Source of the DNA: DASWUD01 sp036401755
GTDB taxonomy: Bacteria; Pseudomonadota; Gammaproteobacteria; Thiohalomonadales; Thiohalomonadaceae
DNA length: 23,259 nt
Reading direction: 5' to 3'
Assembly: GCA_036401755.1 (NCBI GenBank)
Contig: DASWUD010000222.1
Location: 1-23,259, forward strand
Shown: positions 1 to 9,514 of the stretch, one piece after another
Layout of the letters: the number at the start of each line of letters is the position of its first letter
Position numbering within the stretch: position 1 is the first letter of the stretch
Position numbers and translations under genes: made by a program
Notes under the pieces: model-generated
Databases searched by the model: none
What the model was told of the DNA's origin: nothing
The model's input: the letters and a program-made list of their open reading frames with translations, nothing else

Positions 1-1
1 C

Positions 2-1012
2 AAATCGGAGGTATTCCAGGATCGCGTTTATGTGCTGACCCCCACCGGCGAGATCATCGATCTGCCGCAAGGAGCAACCCCCATCGATTTTGCCTACCAC
101 GTTCACACCGAGGTGGGAAACCGTTGCCGCGGTGCCAAGATCAACGGCCGCATGGTACCGCTCACCTATGAGCTGAAAAGCGGCGAGCAGGTGGAGATCC
201 TCACCACCAAGCAGGGCGGGCCGAGCCGTGACTGGCTCAATCCCCATCTCGGCTATATCCGCACCTCGCGGGCCCGTGCCAAGGCACGTACCTGGTTCAA
301 GCAGCAGGATCAGCAACAGAACCTCAGTGACGGGCGTGCTCTGCTGGAGCGCGAACTCTACCGATTGGGCGTAAGTCACCTGGCCTATGACCGGCTCACG
401 GAACATTTCCATCTGGCCACTAACGATGAATTGCTCATCGCCATCGGCCGTGGCGATATCAATGCCGCACAGATCGCCGGGGCGACGCAGAAACTCACTG
501 AACCGGCCATCGCCATACCGCATGAGGCTGCCCCACAACGACGTGTCAATCAACGTGGCGGTGGCCCGATTCACGTGCTGGGTGTCGGTCAGTTGCTCAC
601 CAACCTCGCGCGCTGCTGCCATCCGGCCTTTGGCGATCCGATCATCGGCTTCATAACCCAGGGGCGGGGTGTCTCCATCCATCGCAGTGATTGCCGCAAC
701 ATCATCAACCTGCCTAACGAAAAACGCAGTCGCCTCATCGAAGTCAAATGGGGTGGTGGCGATGAAAAACAGACGTACCCGGTGGAGATCGAGATTGAGG
801 CTGTCGACCGCCAGGGGCTGCTCATTGACATCTATTCGATCCTGGGCAATGAAAAGCTCAATATCGTCGCTACCAATACCTTGAGCGAAAAACGCAACCA
901 TACCGCACGCATCGATATCACCCTGGAAATAGCCGATATTGATCAGCTTAGCCGCATCCTCAACCGCATCAGCCAACTTCAGAATGTCCTGGAGGTTCGA
1001 CGGCGGCACTGA
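2..1012 (+). CDS. relA: GTP pyrophosphokinase RelA, C-terminal part (5' truncated by window edge)
   Basis: Makes the alarmone (p)ppGpp on starved ribosomes in the cytoplasm. Only the regulatory C-terminal half is present: 336 residues read in frame from base 2. It opens with the TGS domain (fragment residues about 8-70; YVLTPTGEIIDLPQGATPID, with the family's DFAYHVH and GAKINGR stretches), followed by the RelA-type SRDWLNP segment. The Cys-rich zinc-finger/RIS region with RCCHPAFGD and the GFITQGRGVSIHRSDC signature comes next, and a C-terminal ACT domain covers about the last 75 residues. The wording of the TGS and RIS segments is closer to RelA than to SpoT. The synthetase and pseudo-hydrolase domains lie outside the window, so catalytic status cannot be judged. 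Stop is TGA at 1010-1012. The 215 bp that follow contain no gene; only a possible promoter for the next gene is seen. Confidence 0.95.
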   Translation, partial: KSEVFQDRVYVLTPTGEIIDLPQGATPIDFAYHVHTEVGNRCRGAKINGRMVPLTYELKSGEQVEILTTKQGGPSRDWLNPHLGYIRTSRARAKARTWFKQQDQQQNLSDGRALLERELYRLGVSHLAYDRLTEHFHLATNDELLIAIGRGDINAAQIAGATQKLTEPAIAIPHEAAPQRRVNQRGGGPIHVLGVGQLLTNLARCCHPAFGDPIIGFITQGRGVSIHRSDCRNIINLPNEKRSRLIEVKWGGGDEKQTYPVEIEIEAVDRQGLLIDIYSILGNEKLNIVATNTLSEKRNHTARIDITLEIADIDQLSRILNRISQLQNVLEVRRRH

Positions 1013-1130
1013 CCGGTATTAGTGCGGTAGTTATAAAAGCCTTCGCTTCGCTGTTGGCGATGTCGCTCCCCCAAATGAGGGGTAGTGATCTCTAATCAAT
1101 AGTTTGCAGGGCCAGCTGAATCGATCTGAT

Positions 1131-1160
1131 TTGTCATGGTTGTCGTACGCGGTGTATCCT
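1131..1160 (+). promoter_or_regulatory. candidate sigma70 promoter for the macroglobulin gene
   Basis: TTGTCA at 1131-1136 (5 of 6 to the -35 consensus) is followed after 18 bases by TATCCT at 1155-1160 (4 of 6 to the -10 consensus). This would start transcription near 1167, about 60 bases before the ATG at 1228. It is a motif match only, and the -10 box is weak. Confidence 0.3.
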
Positions 1161-1227
1161 CCGCCAGCCACCTTGGTGACCCACGGGACGAAGGGGCGAT
1201 GTATAACAATAATTTCAGGGGAACATC

Positions 1228-4200
1228 ATGCGCAGGCATTTGTGGATCGCCGCAGTACTCGTTTTGTTGTTGATTACGCTTTTCGTCGGATACAAATATT
1301 TTGCGCACTCCAATGAAGTTCCCAGTGACAGCTCACCACAAGCCTCCCTCTGGAGCCAGTATGTCAGCCAGCATACCCCACCAGTCGTCTCGCGCAATAC
1401 CACGGTACGCATTCGCTTCGTCAACGATGTGGTTGACAGCAGTCAGGTAGGCAAGTCGGCCAGCGAGGTGTTCTCCATTGAGCCTGCTGTCGACGGTGAG
1501 CTCCTCTTCAGTGATGCGCGTGAAATTGTCCTGCGGCCAAAGGAGTACCTGCCATCCGGTCAGCAATATCGTGTCAAGGTCGACACCGACGCACTGAAAG
1601 GATTTCCCAGCAACCTGGACACCTATATTTTTGATTTTCAGGTCAAGCAACAGGAGTTTGAGGTCAACATCGGCGGACTCGATATCGACCCCGATAATGA
1701 CACGCAATATGCCCTGAATGGCGAGCTGATCACCGCAGATGTGGTGCAGGCTGCCGCTATTGAGAAAGTGATTGAGGCCCAGCATGAGGGGAAAGCGCTG
1801 CAGATCACCTGGAGCCATCCCGACCAGAACACCCATCGTTTTTCCCTGCGGGGCATCGTCAAAGAGGATGAGCCCACACAATTAAAGTTGACCTGGAACG
1901 GTGATGCCATCGGTGTGGACAATAGCGGCGAGCGCGAGATTGAGGTTCCCGCCGCGGGGATATTCACCGTAACCGGGGCGCAGGCCGTGCAGGGTGGTGA
2001 TGGCCAATCGGTGGTGATCAACTTCTCCGAACGGCTCGATGTCACCCAGAATCTCACGGGTCTCATCAGTCTCAGTCAGGACAACTTCACTTCGCGTATC
2101 GAAGGTAGCACCATCAAGCTTTTTCCAGAGCGCGGCCTGGTGGGGAATGTCACCGTAACGATCGAAAAGGGAGTGAAGGGCGCGAGTGGCGCCAAGCTCA
2201 CCGAGCGTGCCGTGTACGAGGTCACCTTTACCAGTCAACCACCACAGGTACGCTTTGCTGGTACGGGTGTCATCCTACCCGAGAACGAGACACTTACCAT
2301 CCCCATTGAGGCACTCAACGTCAATTCGGTGCAGGTGACTGCATTTGAAGTGTTCGACAACAATATTGGACAGTTCCTGCAGAACAACAAGCTGGACGGC
2401 ACCGAGGAGCTGCAGCGGGTCGGCCGTTATCTGTGGCGCAAAACTATTCCCCTGAACGCCCCTGATGCAGACAAGTGGAACCGCTACAACCTTGATGTGG
2501 GTGAGCTGTTGCGCAGTCACCCCGGCAGTTTGTTCCGCCTCACCCTGTCGATCAATCGCGGCAATTCCACCTATTCATGCGATGATGCTTCGCGCCGTGT
2601 GCCGGTGGAGAAGGAAGAGCCCTTAGCCAATAGCGATGATTTGAACGTCAATGAAAATAGCGGCTGGGATTATGCAGAAGATTATTATGGCTATGACTCC
2701 GGAGAGTCTGAGTGGTCCGACCGCCGTGACCCCTGCAAGGATGCCTACTATCGCTATGCCGATAATGTAAAACAGTCACGCAACTTCCTGGCCTCCAATA
2801 TCGGCCTCATCGCCAAGCGCGGCAGTGACAACAAGCTGCGTATCGTCACCACCGACCTGCGCAGCGCGGCACCGCTCGGTGACGTGGCGATCCGGGTGAT
2901 GAATTTCCAGAATCAGGAGATGGGGCGCGCCACCAGCGATGGCAACGGTTTCGCCAGTTATCAGCTCAAGGATACCCCGTTCTATCTGGTGGCCGAAAAA
3001 GGCAGGCAGCGCGGTTATCTGCGCATCAACGACGCTTCGGCTTTGCCTGTCTCGCACTTCGATGTGGGCGGTGAAAAAGTCAACAAGGGGATCAAGGGAT
3101 TCATCTATGGTGAGCGTGGTGTGTGGCGCCCCGGCGACGCCATCTATCTCACCCTGGTGCTGCAGGATCGGCAAGGGGTCATTCCCGACGACCATCCGGC
3201 AACCCTGGAACTTTACAATCCGCAGGGTCAATTGGCGCAGCGTGTGACCAATACCTCACCGGTGGGTGGGTTCTATCTGTTCAAGATGAAGACCAGCGAC
3301 GATGCGCCGACCGGCAACTGGACGGCTAAGGCCTTGCTGGGCGGTACCACCTTCACCAAGACCCTGAAAGTGGAAACGGTAGTGCCCAACCGCCTCAAGG
3401 TCGAGCTCAAGTTCGACCAGCCGGCACTGTTTGCTTCCGATGACGGCGTCAGTGGCAAGTTGTTTGCGCAGTGGTTGCACGGTGCCAAGGCGTCGGGATT
3501 GAATGCCGATGTGGCGGTGCGCTTGATGCGCAAGCCGACGCACTTTAGCCGTTTCGATGATCACATCTTCGATGACCCGACACGGGAATTCACGGCGGAA
3601 GAGCAAAAGCTGTTTGACGGTGTCCTGGACAATGAGGGCTACGCAGACCTTGCTGGTGAGATCGCCGTGGAGAAGGAGAATGTGCCGGGGATGCTCTCGG
3701 CCAACTTCACCACGCGCGTCTTCGAAAAGGGCGGGGCCTTCAGCAGCGCGTCGCAGACCATTCCCTTCCACCCCTTTGATCACTATGTGGGGATCAAGCT
3801 GCCCAAGGGGGATGCCACACGCAATATGCTGCTCACCGATGTGGAGCATGCGGTGAGCGTGGCGACAGTCGATGCCAAAGGCGAGCCCGTCTCTCTCAAC
3901 GAGGTACAGCTCAGCCTCTACAAGATCGACTGGCGTTGGTGGTGGGATAAATCGGGTGATTCGCTGGCCAATTTTACCAGCGGTTCGTATAACAGCAAAA
4001 TTGCCGAGGGAACCATCTCCAGCAAAAACGGCAAAGGTGTCTGGAACTTCAAGGTGAAGTATCCCGATTGGGGGCGCTACCTGTTGCGTGCCTGCGATAC
4101 CGAGGGTGGGCACTGTACTGGTCAGGTGGTCTACATCGACTGGCCAGGCTGGGCAGGGCGTGCCCAAGAGAGCAGTGGTGTCGGTGCCAGCATGCTGACC

Positions 4201-6795
4201 ATCGTTGCCGACAAGAGTCAGTATGCCGTCGGTGAAACGGCCACTATCCAGCTGCCAGAAGCTACCCGTGGCCGCGCGTTGGTGAGCATTGAAAACGGTG
4301 CGACGATCCTCGATCAAAAATGGCTGGAACTGGGCAAAGGCAATACGCGCATTTCCCTGCCGATCACCGCATCGATGAGCCCCAACGTCTATGTGAGCGT
4401 GACCGTGGTGCAACCACATAAGGAGCGTGACAACGATCGTCCGATCCGACTCTACGGTATCGTCCCCATCATCGTTAACGATCCAGCGACCTACCTTAAA
4501 CCAAAGCTTGGTGCCGCAGACGAGTGGCGTCCCAATACCACGGTGAACGTGGAGGTGTCGGAGGAGAAGGGACGTGCCATGAGCTATACCCTCGCCATCG
4601 TCGATGAGGGGCTGCTGGGGCTGACCAACTTCAAGACGCCCGATCTGCACGACCATTTCTTCAAGCGTGAGGCGCTCGGTGTCAGCATGTGGGACATGTA
4701 CGACTATGTGGCGGGTGCCTATAGCGGCGAGCTGGAGCGCATGCTCTCGCTTGGTGGCGGTGATGAGGCCAGCGATGAACAGCGCAAGAGCGAACGCAAG
4801 CGCTTCCCGCCGGTCGTCCGCTTCATGGGGCCGTTCAAACTCGCTGCGGGTGAAACTGCCAAGCACACCGTCGATATTCCGCAATATATCGGCGCGGTGC
4901 GCGTCATGGTGGTGGCCGGCAATGACAACGCCTACGGCCTGGCAGACAAAACCGTGACCGTACGTGATCCCCTGAGCATGCTGGTGACCCTGCCGCGGGT
5001 ACTGACTCCGGATGAAGAGCTGGCGGTTCCGGTCTCTCTCTTCACCATGGACGATAAGATCAAAGAGGCGACCTTAAAGGTCGAGGCCGACGATCATTTC
5101 ACAGTGGAAAGTGGCAAGGACAAGGTGACCTTCCAGGAGGCCGGCGAACAGCTCGCCTTCGTCAAGCTCAAGGTAAAACCGAAGCTGGGCAAGGCCCACC
5201 TGAAATTCAGCGCCGAAGGGGGCGGACACCGTACCGCCTCGGAGATCTATATCGATGTGGTCAGCGCCAATCCGAAGTCCACACGGCTGTCGAACATCGT
5301 GCTGGAGCCAGGCAAGACGTGGAGTGAGAAGATCACGCCCCATGGGCTGGAGGGGACCAACCGCGTAACGCTGGAGATCTCGTCGTTGATGCCGCTCAAT
5401 ATGGACGGCCGCTTGCGCTATCTGATCCAGTACCCCCACGGTTGTATCGAACAGACCACCTCATCGGTCTTCCCTCAGGTGGCGCTGCCGACACTGCTGA
5501 AGCTCGAACCGCAACAGCGCAAACAGATCGATAACAACATCAATGCAGGGATCGATCGGTTGCGCAGCTTCCAGAACTCCGATGGCGGTTTCTCCTATTG
5601 GCCGGGGGATGGCCATAGCAACGACTGGGGTACCAGCTATGCCGGCCACTTCCTGGTGGAGGCGGGCAAGCAGGGCTACGCCGTGCCGCCGGAGATGATC
5701 ACCAACATGATCAACTACCAACAGCAGCGGGCCCGCAGCTGGACCAGTGGCACGGGCGAGCAAACCCAGCTCGATCAGGCCTACCGGCTCTACCTGCTGG
5801 CGCTGGCGGGTAAACCGGAGAGCGGCGCCATGAACCGTCTGCGGGAAGCGGGCCGTCTCGATTCGGCTACTCGTTGGCAACTGGCAGCGGCCTATCAATT
5901 GGCCGGCATGCCCGACGCCGCCAGTGAGCTGGTGCAGAACGACACCTTCGCCATCGGCGATTACATTGGCGAAGGGGCGACCTTTGGTTCGGCACTGCGC
6001 GATCGCGCCATTGTGCTCAACAGCCTGGTGTTGACCGGTCGCAGCAGCAAGGCCAAGGAGTTTGCCGACGCCATCGCCAAGGAGCTGGCCTCGGAACGGT
6101 GGTACAGCACCCAATCGGTGGCCTATGGCCTCATCGCCATCGCGCGCTTTGCCGGCGGCGCCGTGGGCAGCGAGCCTTACACGTTCAGTTACACCGTTGG
6201 TAAGGGGAGCGAAGTGTCTCTGACGTCAGAGTCGCCCATGGTGCGCCAGGAGCTGGACAAGTTCCCCGAGGCGGGCAGCGACGTCACGGTGAGCAACAGC
6301 TCGAATCGACGCCTCTTTGGCACGCTCATCGTCGAGGGAGTGGCTCGTGCCGGCGCCGAGAAGGAGCAGAGCAACGGCTTGCGGCTGGAAGCCCGTTACG
6401 CCGACATGGAAGGCACCCCGCTGCAGGTGGCCAAACTGGAACAAGGCAGCGACATCGTCGAGACGATCACCGTCACCAACACCAGTGGTCGTGAACTGAC
6501 CAATGTGGCGTTGACCCACATCGTGCCGTCGGGGTGGGAGATCCACAATCCGCGCATGGTCGATGGCTCCGCGGAGGCACTGGCACCCATCGACTATCAG
6601 GATATCCGCGACGATCGGATCTTCACCTACTTCGGTCTCAAGTCAGGTGAGAGCAAGAGCTTCAAGGTGCAGTTCAACAGCGCCTATCGCGGCCGCTTCT
6701 ACCAGCCGGGGCTCGCCGCGGAGGCCATGTACGATGCGACCGTCAATGCCAGCACCCTGGGGCAGTGGGTGGAGGTAACTAACAAGACTGAATGA
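1228..6795 (+). CDS. yfhM: alpha-2-macroglobulin family protein with intact thioester (YfhM-like)
   Basis: Large periplasmic protease trap, 1855 residues. Family knowledge: bacterial macroglobulins capture invading proteases through a bait region and a reactive thioester, and the thioester type is usually encoded beside pbpC, as here. Seen in sequence: an N-terminal hydrophobic helix (about residues 5-25) without a lipobox cysteine; an MG2-type segment at 624-637 (GFIYGERGVWRPGD); the A2M core around 1190-1275 (FPPVVRFMGPF, then a VRDPLSMLVTLPR stretch); and the thioester motif Cys1406-Ile-Glu-Gln1409 in YPHGCIEQTTS. The alpha/alpha-toroid TED domain follows (NSDGGFSYWPG), then C-terminal beta domains. 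An acidic Tyr/Asp-rich stretch lies at about 468-503. It is longer than E. coli YfhM (about 1650). Start chosen by AGGGGA at 1217-1222, five bases before ATG. The long antisense frames inside it are shadows. Confidence 0.95.
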   Translation: MRRHLWIAAVLVLLLITLFVGYKYFAHSNEVPSDSSPQASLWSQYVSQHTPPVVSRNTTVRIRFVNDVVDSSQVGKSASEVFSIEPAVDGELLFSDAREIVLRPKEYLPSGQQYRVKVDTDALKGFPSNLDTYIFDFQVKQQEFEVNIGGLDIDPDNDTQYALNGELITADVVQAAAIEKVIEAQHEGKALQITWSHPDQNTHRFSLRGIVKEDEPTQLKLTWNGDAIGVDNSGEREIEVPAAGIFTVTGAQAVQGGDGQSVVINFSERLDVTQNLTGLISLSQDNFTSRIEGSTIKLFPERGLVGNVTVTIEKGVKGASGAKLTERAVYEVTFTSQPPQVRFAGTGVILPENETLTIPIEALNVNSVQVTAFEVFDNNIGQFLQNNKLDGTEELQRVGRYLWRKTIPLNAPDADKWNRYNLDVGELLRSHPGSLFRLTLSINRGNSTYSCDDASRRVPVEKEEPLANSDDLNVNENSGWDYAEDYYGYDSGESEWSDRRDPCKDAYYRYADNVKQSRNFLASNIGLIAKRGSDNKLRIVTTDLRSAAPLGDVAIRVMNFQNQEMGRATSDGNGFASYQLKDTPFYLVAEKGRQRGYLRINDASALPVSHFDVGGEKVNKGIKGFIYGERGVWRPGDAIYLTLVLQDRQGVIPDDHPATLELYNPQGQLAQRVTNTSPVGGFYLFKMKTSDDAPTGNWTAKALLGGTTFTKTLKVETVVPNRLKVELKFDQPALFASDDGVSGKLFAQWLHGAKASGLNADVAVRLMRKPTHFSRFDDHIFDDPTREFTAEEQKLFDGVLDNEGYADLAGEIAVEKENVPGMLSANFTTRVFEKGGAFSSASQTIPFHPFDHYVGIKLPKGDATRNMLLTDVEHAVSVATVDAKGEPVSLNEVQLSLYKIDWRWWWDKSGDSLANFTSGSYNSKIAEGTISSKNGKGVWNFKVKYPDWGRYLLRACDTEGGHCTGQVVYIDWPGWAGRAQESSGVGASMLTIVADKSQYAVGETATIQLPEATRGRALVSIENGATILDQKWLELGKGNTRISLPITASMSPNVYVSVTVVQPHKERDNDRPIRLYGIVPIIVNDPATYLKPKLGAADEWRPNTTVNVEVSEEKGRAMSYTLAIVDEGLLGLTNFKTPDLHDHFFKREALGVSMWDMYDYVAGAYSGELERMLSLGGGDEASDEQRKSERKRFPPVVRFMGPFKLAAGETAKHTVDIPQYIGAVRVMVVAGNDNAYGLADKTVTVRDPLSMLVTLPRVLTPDEELAVPVSLFTMDDKIKEATLKVEADDHFTVESGKDKVTFQEAGEQLAFVKLKVKPKLGKAHLKFSAEGGGHRTASEIYIDVVSANPKSTRLSNIVLEPGKTWSEKITPHGLEGTNRVTLEISSLMPLNMDGRLRYLIQYPHGCIEQTTSSVFPQVALPTLLKLEPQQRKQIDNNINAGIDRLRSFQNSDGGFSYWPGDGHSNDWGTSYAGHFLVEAGKQGYAVPPEMITNMINYQQQRARSWTSGTGEQTQLDQAYRLYLLALAGKPESGAMNRLREAGRLDSATRWQLAAAYQLAGMPDAASELVQNDTFAIGDYIGEGATFGSALRDRAIVLNSLVLTGRSSKAKEFADAIAKELASERWYSTQSVAYGLIAIARFAGGAVGSEPYTFSYTVGKGSEVSLTSESPMVRQELDKFPEAGSDVTVSNSSNRRLFGTLIVEGVARAGAEKEQSNGLRLEARYADMEGTPLQVAKLEQGSDIVETITVTNTSGRELTNVALTHIVPSGWEIHNPRMVDGSAEALAPIDYQDIRDDRIFTYFGLKSGESKSFKVQFNSAYRGRFYQPGLAAEAMYDATVNASTLGQWVEVTNKTE

Positions 6796-6847
6796 GTAGC
6801 AATCAGCGAGAAGTTGCTTTCCTCTGCGGATAGTGCGCTTCTTCAGG

Positions 6848-6913
6848 AGATGGCGAACCCTGCCCAGCGAATCGTTTACCCCATGTAAACTATGCAGTGC
6901 AGGGTTCGCCTCT
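6848..6913. repeat. nested inverted repeat between macroglobulin gene and pbpC
   Basis: Outer arms GGCGAACCCTGC (6852-6863) and GCAGGGTTCGCC (6899-6910) are perfectly complementary over 12 bp. They extend by 3 more pairs (AGA 6848-6850 with TCT 6911-6913) if T6851 bulges out. Inside lies a second hairpin, GTTTAC (6874-6879) and GTAAAC (6885-6890), with a 5-base loop. No T-run follows directly, only a pyrimidine-rich stretch, so a simple Rho-independent terminator is not supported. It could be an operon-internal RNA structure (attenuation, processing or mRNA stabilisation) or a REP-like dispersed repeat. No second copy was seen in this window. Confidence 0.7.
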
Positions 6914-6944
6914 TTCTGTCTTCAGGGTATGACTTTCTCACGCG

Positions 6945-9317
6945 ATGACTAAATTTTTGTCGACCTTCAGACGCCGCTGCGCTACGCGACGGCGATGTGT
7001 CACCCTACTGATGTTGATAGCCGCAACTATCTTCTTCTGGAGAAGCCTGCCCGAGCCACTCTTCAACGAACCGCTCTCCCGTATCTTGCTGGATCGCAAT
7101 GGTGATCTGCTTGGAGCCCGTATTGCCGCCGATCATCAATGGCGTTTTCCTGAATCACCCGCCGTTCCCGACAAATTCCGCAAGGCGATCCTGCTCTATG
7201 AGGATCGCCGTTTTGACTACCATCCCGGGGTCGACCCGCTGGCGCTGGCCCGTGCCATCCGGCTCAATTTCAACCACCAGCATGTGGTGAGCGGCGCCAG
7301 TACCCTCACCATGCAGGTGATCCGTCTGGCGCGTGGCAATCCACCGCGCACCTACGGCGAGAAGCTGATCGAGATGGCATTGGCCGTGCGTCTCGAAATG
7401 GGCTACAGCAAGGATGAGATTCTCGCCCTCTACGCCAGTCATGCCCCCTTCGGCGGCAATGTGGTGGGCCTCGATGCCGCCTCCTGGCGCTACTACGGCC
7501 GCGATCCTGCCCAGCTCTCTTGGGCCGAAACCTGCACCCTCGCGGTGCTGCCCAACAGTCCGGCTTTGATCCATCCGGGGCGCAATCGTGCGCTACTGAA
7601 AGAGAAGCGCGACGGCTTGTTACAGCGTCTGCAGGCGGAGGGGGTGATCGATGCCATGGCACTGCAACTCGCACTGGCAGAACCGTTGCCCGGTGCACCC
7701 AGACCGATGCCGCGCCTTGCTCCCCACCTGCTTGAGACCCTCAATGGTGACTATCCGCAGCACTACCGCTTTGTCACCACGCTCGACCGCACCGTGCAGC
7801 TGCGCCTGAACGAGATCGTGCAGCGTAATGGTGAACGGCTGAGCCGTGAACAGATCGGCAATGCCGCGGCCATCATTATCGACAACCGCAGTTTTGAGGT
7901 GCTCGGCTACGCCGGCAATAGCCAGGACACTATGGGTGATGATGCCGGTCATGCGATCGATCTCATCCGCCGGCCGCGCAGCACCGGCAGCATTCTCAAG
8001 CCTCTGCTGTTTGCGGCGATGGTGCAGGAGGGGTCGATTCTGCCTGCCACATTGGTCGCCGATCTGCCGACGCAATACGGCAGTTACATGCCGGAAAATT
8101 TTGACCGTGGCTATCGGGGGGCCGTCCCCGCACGCGAGGCGCTGGCGCACTCGCTCAATATTCCGTCGGTGCGCATGCTGAAGCGTTACGGTGTCGAGCG
8201 CTTTCATGCCTATCTGAAGCAGTTGGGCATGACCACGCTCACGCGCGCACCCAATGAATATGGCCTGACGCTGATCCTGGGCGGAGCCGAAGGGACCCTG
8301 TGGGACCTTTCCGCCATCTACGCCAACCTTGCCCATGTCGCCGCGTCGCCAGGCCCCACGCGCCCCCGTTACCGGCAACTTCAGTTGCTCGCTGGGCAAC
8401 CGTTTGTCGACGGAGGCGAGTCGGAGCTTTCTGCGGCGGCGGCCTGGCTCACGCTCGATGCCATGGTGGAGGTGGCACGCCCGGGGGAGGAGGGGTACTG
8501 GCGCAGCTTCACCAGCTCACAAAAGGTCGCCTGGAAAACCGGCACCAGCTATGGGTTGCGCGACGCCTGGGCGATCGGCATCACGCCGCGTTACACCGTC
8601 GGCGTCTGGGCCGGCAACGCCAGCGGAGAGGGGCGTCCGGGACTCACCGGGGTGATGGCCGCGGCACCGTTGCTGTTCGACATCTTCAATACCCTGGAAC
8701 CCACCGCCTGGTTCGACCAGCCCATCGCGCAGATGAAACAGGTGCGGGTATGCAAGGATGATGGCTATCTGGCCAATGGCAATTGCGATAGTGAACTGCA
8801 GTGGATCCCGCGCGACAGCCACTTTGATCAGGTGACGCCCTATCACCTGCGCATCCATCTCGATCGCAGCGAGCGTTGGCGTGTCGACAGCCGCTGCGAA
8901 GCGGTCGCCTCCATGGCGCACCGCGACTGGTTCATCCTGCCCCCGGGCCAGGCCTTCTATTACCGCAAATCGCATCCCGGGTATCGCACCCTGCCGCAGT
9001 GGCGCGACGACTGTCTGCGCAATGGCAATGCCCCGGCGGAATACACGCCTATCGCGCTGCTCTATCCGGGCGACAATGCACGCATCTACATCCCCTACGA
9101 ACTCGGCGGCCAACAGCAGCGCACCATCTTCCAGGCCGCCCATCGCGATAGTAGCGCCATCCTCCACTGGCACCTCGATGACGACTACCTCGGTGCAACC
9201 CAAACCTTTCATCAAATGGCCCTCAACCCAGCGCCGGGAATGCATACCCTCACGCTGGTCGACGAGAATGGGCAACGGCTGGAGCGGCGCTTTGAAGTGA
9301 TCGGCAAGGGGCAGTGA
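6945..9317 (+). CDS. pbpC: penicillin-binding protein 1C (peptidoglycan glycosyltransferase/transpeptidase-like)
   Basis: Class A penicillin-binding protein, 790 residues, anchored in the inner membrane with its domains in the periplasm. After a basic N terminus and one membrane helix (about 17-33) comes the GT51 glycosyltransferase with the catalytic Glu86 in EDRRF and the GASTLTMQ motif. The transpeptidase domain has all three active-site motifs: Ser349-I-L-Lys352, Ser403-Leu-Asn405 and Lys531-Thr-Gly533. The last 90 or so residues match the BiPBP_C domain typical of PBP1C, and overall length is close to E. coli PbpC (770). It follows the macroglobulin gene after 149 bp, the usual pairing in proteobacteria, where PBP1C is thought to repair wall damage while the macroglobulin traps proteases. 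No good Shine-Dalgarno precedes ATG 6945. A seven-codon frame (6929-6952) overlaps the start, so translation may be coupled or weak. Confidence 0.95.
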   Translation: MTKFLSTFRRRCATRRRCVTLLMLIAATIFFWRSLPEPLFNEPLSRILLDRNGDLLGARIAADHQWRFPESPAVPDKFRKAILLYEDRRFDYHPGVDPLALARAIRLNFNHQHVVSGASTLTMQVIRLARGNPPRTYGEKLIEMALAVRLEMGYSKDEILALYASHAPFGGNVVGLDAASWRYYGRDPAQLSWAETCTLAVLPNSPALIHPGRNRALLKEKRDGLLQRLQAEGVIDAMALQLALAEPLPGAPRPMPRLAPHLLETLNGDYPQHYRFVTTLDRTVQLRLNEIVQRNGERLSREQIGNAAAIIIDNRSFEVLGYAGNSQDTMGDDAGHAIDLIRRPRSTGSILKPLLFAAMVQEGSILPATLVADLPTQYGSYMPENFDRGYRGAVPAREALAHSLNIPSVRMLKRYGVERFHAYLKQLGMTTLTRAPNEYGLTLILGGAEGTLWDLSAIYANLAHVAASPGPTRPRYRQLQLLAGQPFVDGGESELSAAAAWLTLDAMVEVARPGEEGYWRSFTSSQKVAWKTGTSYGLRDAWAIGITPRYTVGVWAGNASGEGRPGLTGVMAAAPLLFDIFNTLEPTAWFDQPIAQMKQVRVCKDDGYLANGNCDSELQWIPRDSHFDQVTPYHLRIHLDRSERWRVDSRCEAVASMAHRDWFILPPGQAFYYRKSHPGYRTLPQWRDDCLRNGNAPAEYTPIALLYPGDNARIYIPYELGGQQQRTIFQAAHRDSSAILHWHLDDDYLGATQTFHQMALNPAPGMHTLTLVDENGQRLERRFEVIGKGQ

Positions 9318-9514
9318 CCCCCTATGGCTGGAGATGGGCCCGGGGCTGTTCGTTGGGTCCTGGGGGTACGCTTGTTCTTTGTTTGGCTTGCATGCACATG
9401 GAACACACCCGTTGTGCCGAACGTCATGCTTTGGGCCTGGGCAATCTAATCTTTCCTTGCTGACGCTCCGCGCCGATAATGGCGGCCACGTTACGCCATC
9501 CTGCTGAAGCCTTG

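Noticed and set aside
3256..4884. 542-codon open frame on the minus strand inside the macroglobulin gene
   Set aside because: It is antisense to a gene with continuous family motifs, and its product is His/Arg/Gly-biased with no recognisable domain; a frame shadow.
6929..6952. Seven-codon frame overlapping the pbpC start
   Set aside because: AGGG is only one base from its ATG and the peptide has no attenuator-like composition; probably chance.
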